Source: Allium sativum (lineage: Eukaryota > Streptophyta > Magnoliopsida > Asparagales > Amaryllidaceae). Taken from it: a stretch of 64,000 nucleotides of DNA. Both the position numbers and the translations under genes were made by a program. Below the pieces are notes generated by a model. The model did no database searches. It saw only the letters and a list, made by a program, of their open reading frames with translations, and had not been told where the DNA came from. This document shows, one piece after another, positions 32,501-44,527 of this stretch; the stretch's first letter is position 1; the number at the start of each line of letters is the position of its first letter. Where the stretch lies: assembly GCA_030737875.1 (NCBI GenBank), contig CM060910.1:636541303-636605302 (forward strand), written 5' to 3'.

Positions 32501-34614
32501 ATCTTTTTTTCTTCACTCTCCTTAATATACAACAATAAGGCTTATACACTAATTCCCCTTTTATTTCCCTTAATCCCATATTAGCATATCAGGTCATCTG
32601 CCCCATTCTTTAACCCATCTTCTTTCAGTATTACTGTTCGGCTACTGCTCCAAAACTGAAATGGTCGACCTTCCCTTTTTTCTTCTTCTAATTTTCTTTT
32701 TGGATAATCTAGGCCTCAACATTTCTACAAAAAGAGTCGGCCCATGCCCATACCCGATCTGCACAACGAGTACACTCTTCTTCCACCATTTGAAAAAAAC
32801 TGAACCTGCTCCAAGTATTTCAAATGATAGAGCCCAATACTTGTACTCCTCTCCCTCCTTCATCTTCATATAAAACTTCAAATAGGATACACCATTTCGT
32901 TTCTCTTCAAGCTCTCTACAACATCATCCCCATGACATGCAACTTGTTTTACCCTCCCCATTTGCGTTCGTCCAACCCTCCTTGCCATTACAGGTAACCA
33001 TACCGATGTTTCAAGCCTCCATTGCTCTTTCACTCTTCAACAATTATTCAAACAAAAATAACTAAAATTCCTCCCTTCAAAAATCCTTCTACTCCATACT
33101 AATCAGACACAACTCGTCGCAGCTATACAACTTGCGACATCGCCAGTCACACAGCCTATTCCAATGAACTCGCGACCTCTAATCTCAAGAAAACTCATAA
33201 AATATTCACATCACTTCCTACTCGGTACGCTGAATCCAAAAACAACATCTAAAACAGGAATTTCTGCCTTGAATTCACGAATTGCTCAGCCCCAACTTCA
33301 CTGTGATGAAGACCAACGAATGACAAATGATTCGATCAGAAAGAAAAATGCCCCAGGTTGTAAAGGAACTCGATCTGAATCCATATATAATTTTTCTAAA
33401 ATTTATAAACTTGTTATGATTTTGTATGAATTTAAGAAAAATGAAGATCTCACGTTTTAACTTCCTGGAGGCGGATTCTAAAGCATTGACTTGCAACTGA
33501 AAAATATTTAGGGTTTGTGAGGGGTAAGGGTATTTACAGGATAGTTTATATACTTTTTTATTTAATTTTATATTCAATTATAACCAATCGTTATCTTAGT
33601 TTATTGTTTAAAAATTCCTATGATCAGATAACATATACAAATTCAACGAAACTGGATATACAACTACAGTTCAACATTACTGACCCAACGAAACTCGTTC
33701 CATCGAATTCCGACTTCGTTTGCTCACACCGCGTATTTTTAAAGTCAAATTATTGACTGTATTTTACGTTAAAATCCCATACGGGCACATTCGGACTCAA
33801 AAAATCATGAAAACTAAAATACAACAATAATTTAATATTCCGGATCCAACAAAATTATTTTTGTTAAAATCGGAGGTCGTTTGAAAAATGGCTATTTTTA
33901 AAGCTCTAAATAATTCCATTTAAATATTAAATATATTTAAAAATAATTAAATTAAATGTTTACAAATAAATATTATCGTATATATATTCACACAGAATAT
34001 AATATAGCTCCAATATATACATATCCAGATTTATAACTCTGTATTTCAAATCCAGGTTAAAGCAGTATTCAATTTATATTAAAGATTAATTTAAAATATA
34101 AATAAATCGTTATAAATTATAAAGGAATTCCATAGCGACTATTTTAAAATTTTATTTGGACACAACTCAAAATCTACACGACGAAATCTCGAATTTTCTC
34201 TTCCATTAGAAAAATATACTTCACCATCTCCGAACGTTTCTTGTTTCACCGAAATCCGACTTAAAACGGATTCTGTATATTCAATTGAAGTTCGAATCGC
34301 CAAATTACAAACTACCACGCCATTTCGAGCTCGATTATAATTATATTATAATTATACGTTCAAACTTCATTTATTATATATATTCGTTATTATAATTCAA
34401 CTCTAAACTGAATTATATCTTATAAATAATCCAATTCACACAATATTGTGAATTCTACTATTTCCGACTATTTCGGAAATTAAATATATTATTTAATTAT
34501 TTATTATAATTAAATATTCAAAGTTATTTAGTTTAAACCATTTAAAATTACCAAACCATTATTTAAATAATTAAGTAATTTATTTATAATACCGTAAAAA
34601 TATGGTTCGTTACA
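29542..34614 (-). mobile_element. LTR_B (shared middle LTR)
   Basis: 5073 bp, TGTAACGACCCGGGG to GGTTCGTTACA. It is flanked by a reversed PBS on the left and a reversed polypurine tract (TTCTTCCCCCTT) on the right. It therefore serves as the 5' LTR of one unit and the 3' LTR of the next, the diagnostic feature of a tandem array. Its TATA box is mutated to TGTAAATA on the minus strand (33531-33538). Confidence 0.85.
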
Positions 34615-36015
34615 TTCTTCCCCCTTAAAATAATTTTGTCCTCGAAATTGCTAAGGTAGAAAACAAGCCCTATTAACTGGGTTAAAAATCATTTGTTTGC
34701 TTCTTAAATCCAGTTTCACTAAACTAATTTATTTTAACTAAATTATTAATTCATTTCTATAAATAAAAATTTTCTAACACCTTAAATTTTCGAAAAATTT
34801 CGCCAGCACCTCCTTTGTACGGCTCAATCGGCAAAACTACAACTTGCCTCTCTAGGCCTTCTCCAACCCAAAAGAAAATCAAATAGCCAAGCAGCTTGCC
34901 AAATTGACTCATAAATCACCAAATCCATATAAAAATAAACTTGTACCTTTTTGTCGGGCATATCATTTATATTATTTCCATCTGCTACCAATTCAGCATA
35001 TACCAATATCATTCCAATCAAACTCCGATCAATTTATCCTTAAAACTAAATCACTCGCTTATAACCAAGCCAAATTCCATTCTAAAATCCAACACTTAAC
35101 TTATCAATTCAACATAAGTCCGGATATCTCCTGATCCAATTTAATTCGATATTTTCTATTGCAATTCAATTTACACTTAACTGGTTTCAATTCCAGTTTG
35201 CCTCCACAAATTTCTATCCGATTTGTTTTTGATTTTAATCATCTCTTCCTGGAAGTTTTAAACAACCTACTCTTTTCAAAAATCAAATATTCCCTTTTCG
35301 AAATCAAAACAACTCATTTCTTCAAAACAATTCAAAATCAATATCTTTGGTAGTAATCTGTCACTTAGAACTCGAAAATGAACACTGATGATGTGGCCAG
35401 CATCATCAGAATTATTTCCCAGCTATCAAAGTGAGTTCAATACTATATCACTTTTCAAAACCATTTCTTAATCATTTCCATTTTGAAATATCAATGATCT
35501 AAATCCATTTACAAACACCTTTCCAACTTTCCAAAATTGTAATTTCAATTCTGATTTAAATTTCAGATTTAATTCATCTGATTTCATATACCACACTTAT
35601 ATGAATCCTAATTGGCTATTTACATAACCATTTTACTTTTATAATCTCATTTGATTATAATAACAGCCAACACATTTTATATATGATAATAATTCCAAGA
35701 CATACATTTCTTTTATATCAAAATATATTTTGGGTAAAATTATTTCATTTACCTTTTCAAAACATACCGTGTCGGTTCATCGTATTCAAGTGTTTAGGAA
35801 CTCCTACCGATACAGTGGATCAAATTGATCGACCAGAACTCATAAACAACTCAACCAATACATCTCCACAATATAAAACAATTTTTTATAAAATCTACAA
35901 AATACGGTCACTCGTATAAATATACTCAACTCAATCTAGAGTATTACTAACCCCATCTCTACCGAGTCACGCCACAGAGCCAAGGTAATTACTTAACCTT
36001 CAGCTCTGATACCAC
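34615..36015 (-). mobile_element. internal domain B (non-coding, uninterrupted)
   Basis: 1401 bp from the polypurine tract and GACGAAAT box on the right-hand side of LTR_B to the reversed PBS at 36002-36014. It contains the conserved island at 34811-34966. It carries the empty insertion site AAAATCAAATATTCC (near 35280) that matches the plus element's TCAAA target in internal A. No protein domain in any frame. Confidence 0.8.
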
Positions 36016-39000
36016 TGTAACTATCCGGGGAATTTGCGATTTTGGTAATCGACATAAACTCAAAGTCGACTATCCAAGCATCGGAAATACCTAATAGTTA
36101 ATAGAAAGAAGTTAGAGGGTGAGAATAGATCAGATAGAAAATTAGAATAGAAGAAGAAGAAGAAGAACACAACAACATCAGAGTAAACACGAATCTCACA
36201 GTGGAACGAATAAAATATAGTATACAAAAAACTTTGAAACACAAATCTGTATTTGTATACTAGAGTACAACACTTACCTCACATCGGAAATAAACAATAG
36301 TTAGAAAATGTTGTTGAAGCCTCCTGCTCCAAGCTCCATCTAGTGTATCTGTAAATCCTGACTACTTGATTGCCCGTACAAAATTGGGCACCCAAGAGTT
36401 AAGGGAAAACAAAACAAAAATAAACTCTAGGTCAGTCATGTGACTGGTGTGAGTAAACTCCAATCATTTCGGTTTAACTTTTCAAAATCCTTTTCAAAGG
36501 AATGATAATCGTAAGACCGATCCACACAAAACACGGATGGTTTTTACCTTACGATAACCCAAGACATTTTCAAAAATCATTACTATTCTGATATTATAAT
36601 AATGTCTAATACAAGTACTTAGCACTCTAGCAGAACGATTTCATCTCATGTTCTACGTATATAATATACAATCAAAAACATGGGCTCTTATTGAGGAATG
36701 GATTTCCAACTCTACAAGGTATGGAACCACCTTCCGATCAGTGTATTCTAGAAGCGATACACTGGAGTTCAACAAGAACATATTGTAACTCGGCCACACA
36801 TGACCGACCATTCATTTCGCTTAAATGTCCCGAATATATTGTCACCTAACGGTTGGTATACCAACATAACCGTTCCCGGGAGATATAGAATTGAAAGAAG
36901 TAACAAATATGAATATTCTATAGATGATGACAATATACCCTAATTGGGTGTGACCCATTAACCATGCTGCCTGCCCGATTTCTTTCATTTCCTAATTGAT
37001 GAGGCATGAGGTCATAACATATCTTTTAACAGATCACTCCTTCATTTACTTTGAATGCCACATCGTCATACCCGTCAAATCACAAATTGATTTCCCCAAA
37101 AATACCACGGGTATAAGCTAAGAGAAACGAATTCCTCCGCTACCAACGTAAATACATCTGAAACAATCAACTTACGCGATCTACCAGATATACTATGTCA
37201 GACATTCATCCATTCAAGTTGTCCTGGGACTGGACAACTCGAAGGAACTATTTGGTAAATACATCTTAGGCAATTTTACCTAGTATTTACTAAACAACCC
37301 TTGCATAACTCCGTCTTCAATTATCTTCATCATATTTGATTTGCAACGCTGATGCCATACGGAGTGGATTTTCAGATAATATATCTGATCCCGGTCTCTC
37401 CGTATTAACAACGGAAATGGTCAAAATCTTTGATAGTCGGTGATTTAACTATCAAAGGAAAACATGTGTACAAACAACGGTCGTATTTCCAAATGGAAAC
37501 CTTAACGATCAATCATCATTTCATTTCCCCATTTCCCATTAACCGCTACCATATATTCATAAATTCCTTATTTTCTAAAATTAGAAAATATATGTTATTA
37601 ACTTTGGAAAACGTTTCCATTTCTGATTCACGCATCAATATTTTCCCACCTCTATCAATCTCTATCTGTAAACTAGTAAGAGAACAACTTCCCAAGTATA
37701 AACCCCGAAGGCCGAAACCAACATCAGATCGATACCCAGAAATCCATTCAACTCAACTAATTTCCAGTCAGTTTCTAATTTCAGTAATTCCATTTAAATT
37801 CCTAATTCAAACCCCAAATTCCTTTATAATATTTTATTTGCAAAATATTTACTTTAATCTAATTTTTCACATAAAATGTGAATAATATTTCTTTATATAA
37901 TCAAAACAGTTTGATTTCGTATTTAAAAACAACATCTCAAACCTAAATTCTATTTATATTTTTATTTGTAGAATTATTCATACAAATCTCCCTTTTTGTT
38001 TCTAACACTTAAATCTCATTTATATTTCCCTTTATATAATTCTATTTATTCTATATAAATCCTTTTATATAATTCTATTTATTTTATATAAATCCTTTTG
38101 TATAATTCAATTCATTTTATATAAATCCTTTTATACAATTCTATTCATTAAATATAACTCCTTTTATATAATTCTATTCATTTTATATAAATCCTTTTAT
38201 ATAATTCTATTCATTTTATATATAAATATTTCATTTTCAATATTCACTTCGAAAATTTACTTTTTACATTCCAGTATTTCATATGGTATTTAAAATACCA
38301 AATAACATGACCAGTGTCATCATAATCAACACAGATTTTATATCATATCATATATCACAATATATGAAAACAAACAGTATTATAATATTGAGGAATCAAG
38401 TTGGATCCCTCCAACCTGTCTCCCTGCATCCACAGATGTTAAACAATATAAATAACATCGATTTCATTCCAATATGAAATATTCTGATAAACATAATCAA
38501 TATTTGATTAACGATATATATATATATATATATCGTTATCTATAATTTGAAACAATAAATCAGCAATTCAACCAAACAATCAACACACAGTAATCAACCA
38601 TCATTTATCATTTCTAAAAATGCGTTATATAATATAACTGTGCAGAGTTAGTGAGTTTTACTCATATTGGATGATCATCGTTAAATAACGATAATTGTCG
38701 GTTGATTCAGACAAACAATTTATTTCGCTATAAATTGTCACTAGCTCCAATTCACTCCCAGTCAGTTCTATTGTGTAGCCAACGTCCATACGATCCCAAC
38801 GGATCTTGTTTCGCTCAATTATGATCGCGTATGACGAAGTTATGAATTTTAAAATGTTATAACTCAATTTAAATATCATTAACTATTAATTTAATAATTT
38901 ATAAACTAAATACCCTGTTTAATTTTCTTAACTTGGGTGATTGTTGTTACTTCTTCTACTTCAAGCAATGTCCAGGAAGAACATCTCCATTGCAACCTTC

Positions 39001-41122
39001 TTTCCCAATACTTTTCTCTTCACTCTCCTTAATATACAACAATAAGGCTTATAAACTAATTCCCCCTTTATTTCCCTTAATCCCATATTAGCATATCGGG
39101 TCATCTGCCCCATTCTTTAACCCATCTTCTTTCTGTATTACTATTCGGCTACTGCTCCAAAAACTGAAATGTTCGACCTTCCCTTTTTTTTTCTTATTTT
39201 CTTTTTGAGTAGTCTAGGCCTCAACATTTCTAAAAAAAGAATCAGCCCGTGCCTATACTCGTTCTGCACAACGGGTATACTCTTCTTCCACCATTTGAAA
39301 AAAAATCAAACCTGCTCCAAGTATTTCAAATGACATTGCTGAATACTTTTTCTCCTCTCCCTCCTTCATCTTCACATAAAACTTCAAATAGGATACAACA
39401 TTTCGTTCCTCTTCAAACTCTCTACAACATCATCCCCATAATATGCAAGTCGTTTTACCCTCCCTATTTGCATTCGTCGAACCCTCCTCGCCATTACAGG
39501 AAACCATAACAACATTTCAAACCTCCATTGCTCTTTCACTCTTCAACAATAATTAAAATAAAAATAACTAAAATTCCTCCCTTCAAAAAAACCCTTCTAC
39601 TCCATACTAATCACACCCAATTCGCGGCAGCTATACAACTCGCGACATCGGTAGTCACACAGCCTACTCCGGTGAACTCGCGAGCTCCAATCTCAAGAAA
39701 ACTCACCAAATATTCACATCACTTCCTACTCGACAGGCTGAATCCAAAAAAATATCCAAAACAGGAATTTCTGCCTTGAATTCACGAATCGCTCAGCCCT
39801 AACTTCACTGTGATGAAGACCAGCGAATGACAAATGATTCGATTAGAAAGAAAAATACACCAGGTTGTAGAGAAACTCGATCTGAATCAACATATAATTT
39901 TTTTGAAATTTGTAAACTTGTGTATGATTTTGTATGAATTTAAGAAAAATGAAGATCTCATGTTTTAACTTCCTGGAGGCGGATTCTTAAGCATTGACTA
40001 GAAACTGTAAAATATTTAGGGTTTGTGAGGGGTAAGGGTATTTATAGGACAGGTTATATATTTTTTTATTTGATTTTATATTTAATTATAACCAATCGTT
40101 ATCTCAGTTTATCATTTAAAAATTCCTATGATCACATAACATATCCAAATTCGACGAAAATGGACATACAACTACAGTTCGACATTACGGACCCACCGAA
40201 ACATGTTTCGTCGAATTCCGACTTCGTTTGCTCACACAATGTATTTTTAAAGTCAAATTATTAATTGTATTTTACATTAAAATCCCGTACGGGCACATAC
40301 GGACTCCTAAAATCATGAAAATTGAAATATAACAATAATTTAATATTTCGGATACAACAAAATTAGTTTCATCGAAAAACGGAGGTCGTTTGCAAAAATG
40401 AATATTTTTAAAGCTCAAAATAATTCCAGTTAAATATTAAATATATTTAAAAATAATTAAATTAAATGTTTATAAATAAATATTATCGTATATATATTCA
40501 CACAGAATATAATACAGCTCCAAAATATACATATCCAAATTTATAATTCTATATTTCAAATCTGGGTTAAAGCAGTATTCAATTTATATTAAAGATTAAT
40601 TTAAAATATGAATAAATCGTTATAAATTATAAAGGAATTCCATAGCGACTATTTTAAAATTTGATTTGGACACAACCCGAAATCTACATGACGAAATCTC
40701 GATTTTTCTCTTCCATTAGAAAAATATACTTCATCAGCTCCGAACGTTTCTTGTTTCACTGAAATCCGACTTAAAACGGATTCTGTATATTTAATTGAAG
40801 TTCAAATTTCCAAATTACGAACTGCCGCGCCATTTCGAGCTTGATTATAATTTCATTACAATTATGTTCAAACTTCGTTTATTATATATATTTGTTATTA
40901 TTATTCAACTCTAAACTGAATTATATCTTATAAATAATCCAATTCACACAATATTGTGAATTCTGCTATTTCCGACTATTTCGGAAACTAAATATATATT
41001 TAATTATTTATATTAGTCAAATATTCAAAGTTATTTAATTTAAAACCATTTAAAACTACCAAACCATTATTTAAATAATTAAATAAATTCTTTATAATAC
41101 CATAAAAATACGGGTCATTACA
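36016..41122 (-). mobile_element. LTR_C (5' LTR of the minus array)
   Basis: 5107 bp, TGTAACTATCCGGGG to GGGTCATTACA, followed by TSD TTATG (41123-41127). A reversed PBS lies immediately to the left. It contains a minus-strand TATAAATA (40039-40046), six 33-bp AT repeats (about 38028-38226) and the GTTGGA/TCCAAC stem (38400-38415). Confidence 0.85.
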
Positions 41123-41189
41123 TTATGTCTAGAAATCATAATTTAAAAACTAAAATAAAACAAGCAGAATTAGAAAATTTTACTAGTCT
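41123..41189 (+). pseudogene. gag: Copia gag coiled-coil remnant
   Basis: After the second TTATG the Copia gag coiled coil continues as SRNHNLKTKIKQAELENFTS. It ends abruptly at about 41189, where repeat X begins. Protease, integrase, RT-RNase H and the 3' LTR of this Copia element are missing, so a deletion or recombination removed them. Confidence 0.6.
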
Positions 41190-41452
41190 TCGAACCGAAG
41201 TTTAGCTCGTCATAGCCAACTTGCACTATGTCGGATCGATATGTCGATCCAGACCTGGTCACATCAGACTAGGTCAATGGTCACTTTAGTGGGGTACGAA
41301 GAGTCTTCCTCTTTTCCTATAAGTACTAGGTCCATTGCCACTTTTTAGCTTTTGCTTTTTACTGTTGATTATTTTCAAATCGAGAAAACTGAAGAACTCC
41401 AAAACCCTAACCCGATTCACTTATAGTCTCAAATTTCTATAATCCAATCCTT
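41190..41452 (+). repeat. repeat X, right copy
   Basis: It matches 7088-7352 at about 88% identity in direct orientation: CGAACCGAAG, then AGCCAACTTGCACTATGTCG, then GAAGAACTCCAAAACCCTAA. It continues past the point where Copia interrupted the left copy (...CCAATCCTTCAACC), so it shows the pre-insertion state. It probably holds the promoter (CTATAAGTA at 41319) and U5 of an LTR. Confidence 0.55.
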
Positions 41453-42365
41453 CAACCTCCGATTATCATCCATCCTAGGTAGGTTTCGAATCATCTTATC
41501 TGCAGTTTTCACATAAATTGAATCTTGAATTATGTTTTTGGGTTCTTGGGTCGGGTATCGTTACTGACTGTGTCGGAAACACCACAGAGGTAGTATTGGG
41601 CTCGCTATGACCCCTTGGGGCAGTCACGGTTGTTTGGAGGTGATTGTCGAGGAGGAGCCCGGATGGAACGATGCAAGATGAGGCAACGGGTATCTTTTCT
41701 TATAGAGGAAGACGGTGGATGGAAACTCGAAGGTCCTAGTGTAGGAAGGGGACCTACGAAGGCAGTAGGGAAGGCGAGATGACTCGGAGTGCAGAGGGCT
41801 AGAAGTTGTGCTCTCGGTTTGGATGGTGGTAATTCGACTGGAGGGGTGATATGATCAGAAAGAACAAAGGATGAGCCGGGAGAAATTGGAGAAAATACGA
41901 AGGTCTAGATCAATATGCTACTGGCCGATTTGAGAACACTGAACTAGGTAGGTCGACCCGGACTCCCCCGATCTGATCCTTATTAACTTCGACACCTCCT
42001 CCTAACCAAATAATCACAATAAACGTGCATGACCTGGCAATGACTACCAAATCAATTCCAAACAAGCCTCTTGGACATTTAGTATAGACCACACCAGAAC
42101 TAGACTTGACATTGCGTAGCATATAAATTGAAATTGCCCGCATCTTAGGATATAATTTCCTATAATAATAATAGAAGAATCGGTAACGAGCGAGAATTGG
42201 AGAGACGGTTGGGAATAATGTCGAGTTGAACAATTGCATATTTCTAATGCTTTTCTTATGTTACCATTTTAGTACACTTACACTTCACGTACTACACTAG
42301 TACACACATGAGAGGTACAAGTTCTTCTTTCTATCCAATGACGTTTCTTGGATAGCACAGCGATC
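41453..42365. other. leader of element X, no gene recognised
   Basis: Moderately GC-rich, no long frame. It lies between the X promoter-like block and the gag-like pseudogene and looks like a retroelement untranslated leader. No primer-binding site was recognised. Confidence 0.35.
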
Positions 42366-43091
42366 ATGTTTGGAGTATACAACACTGTATCAACTGAGGA
42401 TAAGAAGCAAAAAGTCCTCCAAGAAGACCCAAAAGAACATGAACGTTCTAATTCTGCAGTTGAGTCAGAAAATGACGATTCACAGTATAGGATACAACCT
42501 CAGGACGAATAAGCAAGTTCGACCGAGACTTCAGTAGAAGTAGAAGTAGAAGGAGTAGGTGAAGAGGGAGCTCTCGATACATTACTTAGAGCTATATTTC
42601 TAAATAATACATTCGACTCCTGGTTTTCTTCCATGGATGAAGGCAAATTAAAAAGGTTTAGTGCAAAGCACAAGATTCCCTGGGAAGACATTTGTATTCC
42701 TACCCAAGATGGGACTGTTCACAATTAGCCAGAGGGATTCATTACTATAAGTTGCCAAATTTGCACAGTCGGATGCATACCTCTGTTTAGTTCGTTTATT
42801 TTCAACTTTCCATGTTGCATGAAGCTAGCGCCAATGCAGCTGCATCCAGTGGCGTATTCTTATTTATTCTCTTTATATATTGCGTACATAGAACATATAG
42901 GTAAAGATCTGACTTTCGGCGATGTCTTACTTTTCTACAACTTCAAGCACCACCAACAGGAATCTCCTCCATTTCTCTATTTCGAGTCTGCCCGAAGTAG
43001 GATTATTATTAAAGAAGGCTTCAACAAACTTAGAGACATAAGACCAGACTAGTTCTATGTTCCTCTGCAAGAGGATTGCGCGGGGCGATAG
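42366..43091 (+). pseudogene. gag-like/plant transposon protein (PF04195-like), three stops
   Basis: A single frame runs from ATG 42366 to TAG 43091 without frameshift, broken only by TAA 42510-42512, TAG 42726-42728 and TAG 43050-43052. The first part is acidic and low complexity (EVEVEGVGEEGA). The last third reads KDLTFGDVLLFYNFKHHQQE, SPPFLYFESARS and IIIKEGFNKLRD. It resembles the conserved block of the plant 'putative gypsy-type transposon' family (PF04195/Transposase_28-like): a leucine-rich H/P stretch, a DLTxxxFLxxY box, then a G/S-rich K.W.. segment. Each stop is one C-to-T or G-to-A step from a sense codon, as expected for decay of methylated DNA. Family assignment is by recall and tentative. 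Confidence 0.45.
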
Positions 43092-43779
43092 ATCCAATGC
43101 AGGAAGTACCGAATCTTAGCTTGCTCGTCTCAATCTTGCTAGGTAGTTTCTAACCTTTGTTGCCCTTTGGAGGTGTCACTACGACCAAACCTATTGGTCA
43201 AGTATATAATGAACAAATGGCTTTTCAATAAAACAGTCCGTAAGGCAGTTCGAGCGTCAGGAGATGCGTCTTCGGTGATGTAACAACCCACCTAAATGGG
43301 CCTAAATTCCGATCCAGAAAAGGCCTATTGGAACTTAGAGCTACTCTAAATGGATCGTTGAATCCTATAAGGAATTACTAAACAAGTGTAGAGGGCAATC
43401 TAAACAAAAAAAAATAAGAATCTCACACAACGGAATGGATAAAATATAATAGCATAAAATAGATGTTCCATTATTTAAAAACCACAAATTCTGATACAAT
43501 AAGTCTCAAGGATGACAATGGTTACATCATTCATTATCCCAATTACATAACAACAATAATAAAGCTATTGCCATAATAACTAAATCTCCAAGAGGCTCCT
43601 CCTCCAAGCAATCGTTCCTCATCCTCAATCAACAGTCTCACCTACTAACCTGTTAATGTTAAGAAGAGGGAGATCGGAATATAAAGTTCTTCTGAATCAA
43701 ATACAGACAAGATTAGAAATAACTATCTCCTATATTTGGCTGTATAAACTCTTTATGTTATGTCCACGTAAAACATATA

Positions 43780-44470
43780 AGCCGGACACTCTAACAATCA
43801 CTTAAGGCCTATATGTAAATCTAAGGGCGCATGTGCCTATAGTTACTTAATACCCTACATATTAAATTTAATGGCGGACATTCTAACAGTCACTTAATAC
43901 CCAATGACCCGGGCAGTTCCTAGTCACTTAAGGCCATTTTATAGCTTCTAAAGGTGGACATCCCTACAGTCACTTAATACCCTATGGTGGACTCCAGCCA
44001 CTTAAGACCTCATCTCTAGCATCAACATCATAAAATTTATATTGTAAGTTGAGAAATAGTAACAACCACTTACTATCAGGTATGGGTCAGGAACTCAACT
44101 TCATTTTAAGGGAACCCTCCAGACGGACCCTCTTGTTACTATCTAGCTATCCCCACGGGGGAATCTCTAGCCGCTTAATACATCCCTTAGACGTTGGTTC
44201 CTTTAGGCCATATATATTCCATCCTTAGGTAGCCATCACTACTCCCTAGATAAGAAGAAGACATTACTTGGAAAACTATCCTACTTACGTTATTGTCTAC
44301 TAAGGACCATTTAATACCTTATAGGAGAAAGGCATACCCAATCACCATTTAAGACCTTTGTAAGGGCGAGTCACATGGCATGAGTCCTAAACCAAGGAGT
44401 GAACATTAGGAATGGACCTAGTTCTAACTACTTAATACTCAATTCGTGGTAGGTCAGCCACTTAATACCT
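43780..44470 (-). repeat. degenerate CACTTAATACC repeats
   Basis: At least eight copies of a word like CAGTCACTTAATACC, often preceded by GGACATTCTAA, are spaced 30-110 bases apart. They are the internal repeat zone of this LTR. Confidence 0.5.
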
Positions 44471-44527
44471 TTTCTCCAAGGCATGCCTACTTCACACACA
44501 GTGTGTGTCTGTGTGTATATATATATG

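Larger units (their letters stand above)
12357..41122 (-). mobile_element. three-LTR tandem of a non-autonomous giant-LTR retrotransposon
   Basis: On the minus strand the order is LTR_C (36016-41122), internal B, LTR_B (29542-34614), internal A and LTR_A (12357-17415). Every LTR is bounded by TG...CA with TGTAA(C/T)/(G/A)TTACA ends. Reversed primer-binding sites lie right before LTR_B and LTR_C on the plus strand, and reversed polypurine tracts lie right after LTR_A and LTR_B. The internal domains have no gag or pol. The outer TTATG duplication encloses all three LTRs. This fits one insertion followed by unequal LTR recombination, or integration of a tandem cDNA. A plus-strand relative interrupts internal A. 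Confidence 0.85.

Noticed and set aside
43279..43320. Start of a plus-strand LTR (TGTAACAACCC)
   Set aside because: The internal repeats, U3 motif and polypurine tract at 48653 all read on the minus strand. The palindromic LTR ends make the start look like either orientation.
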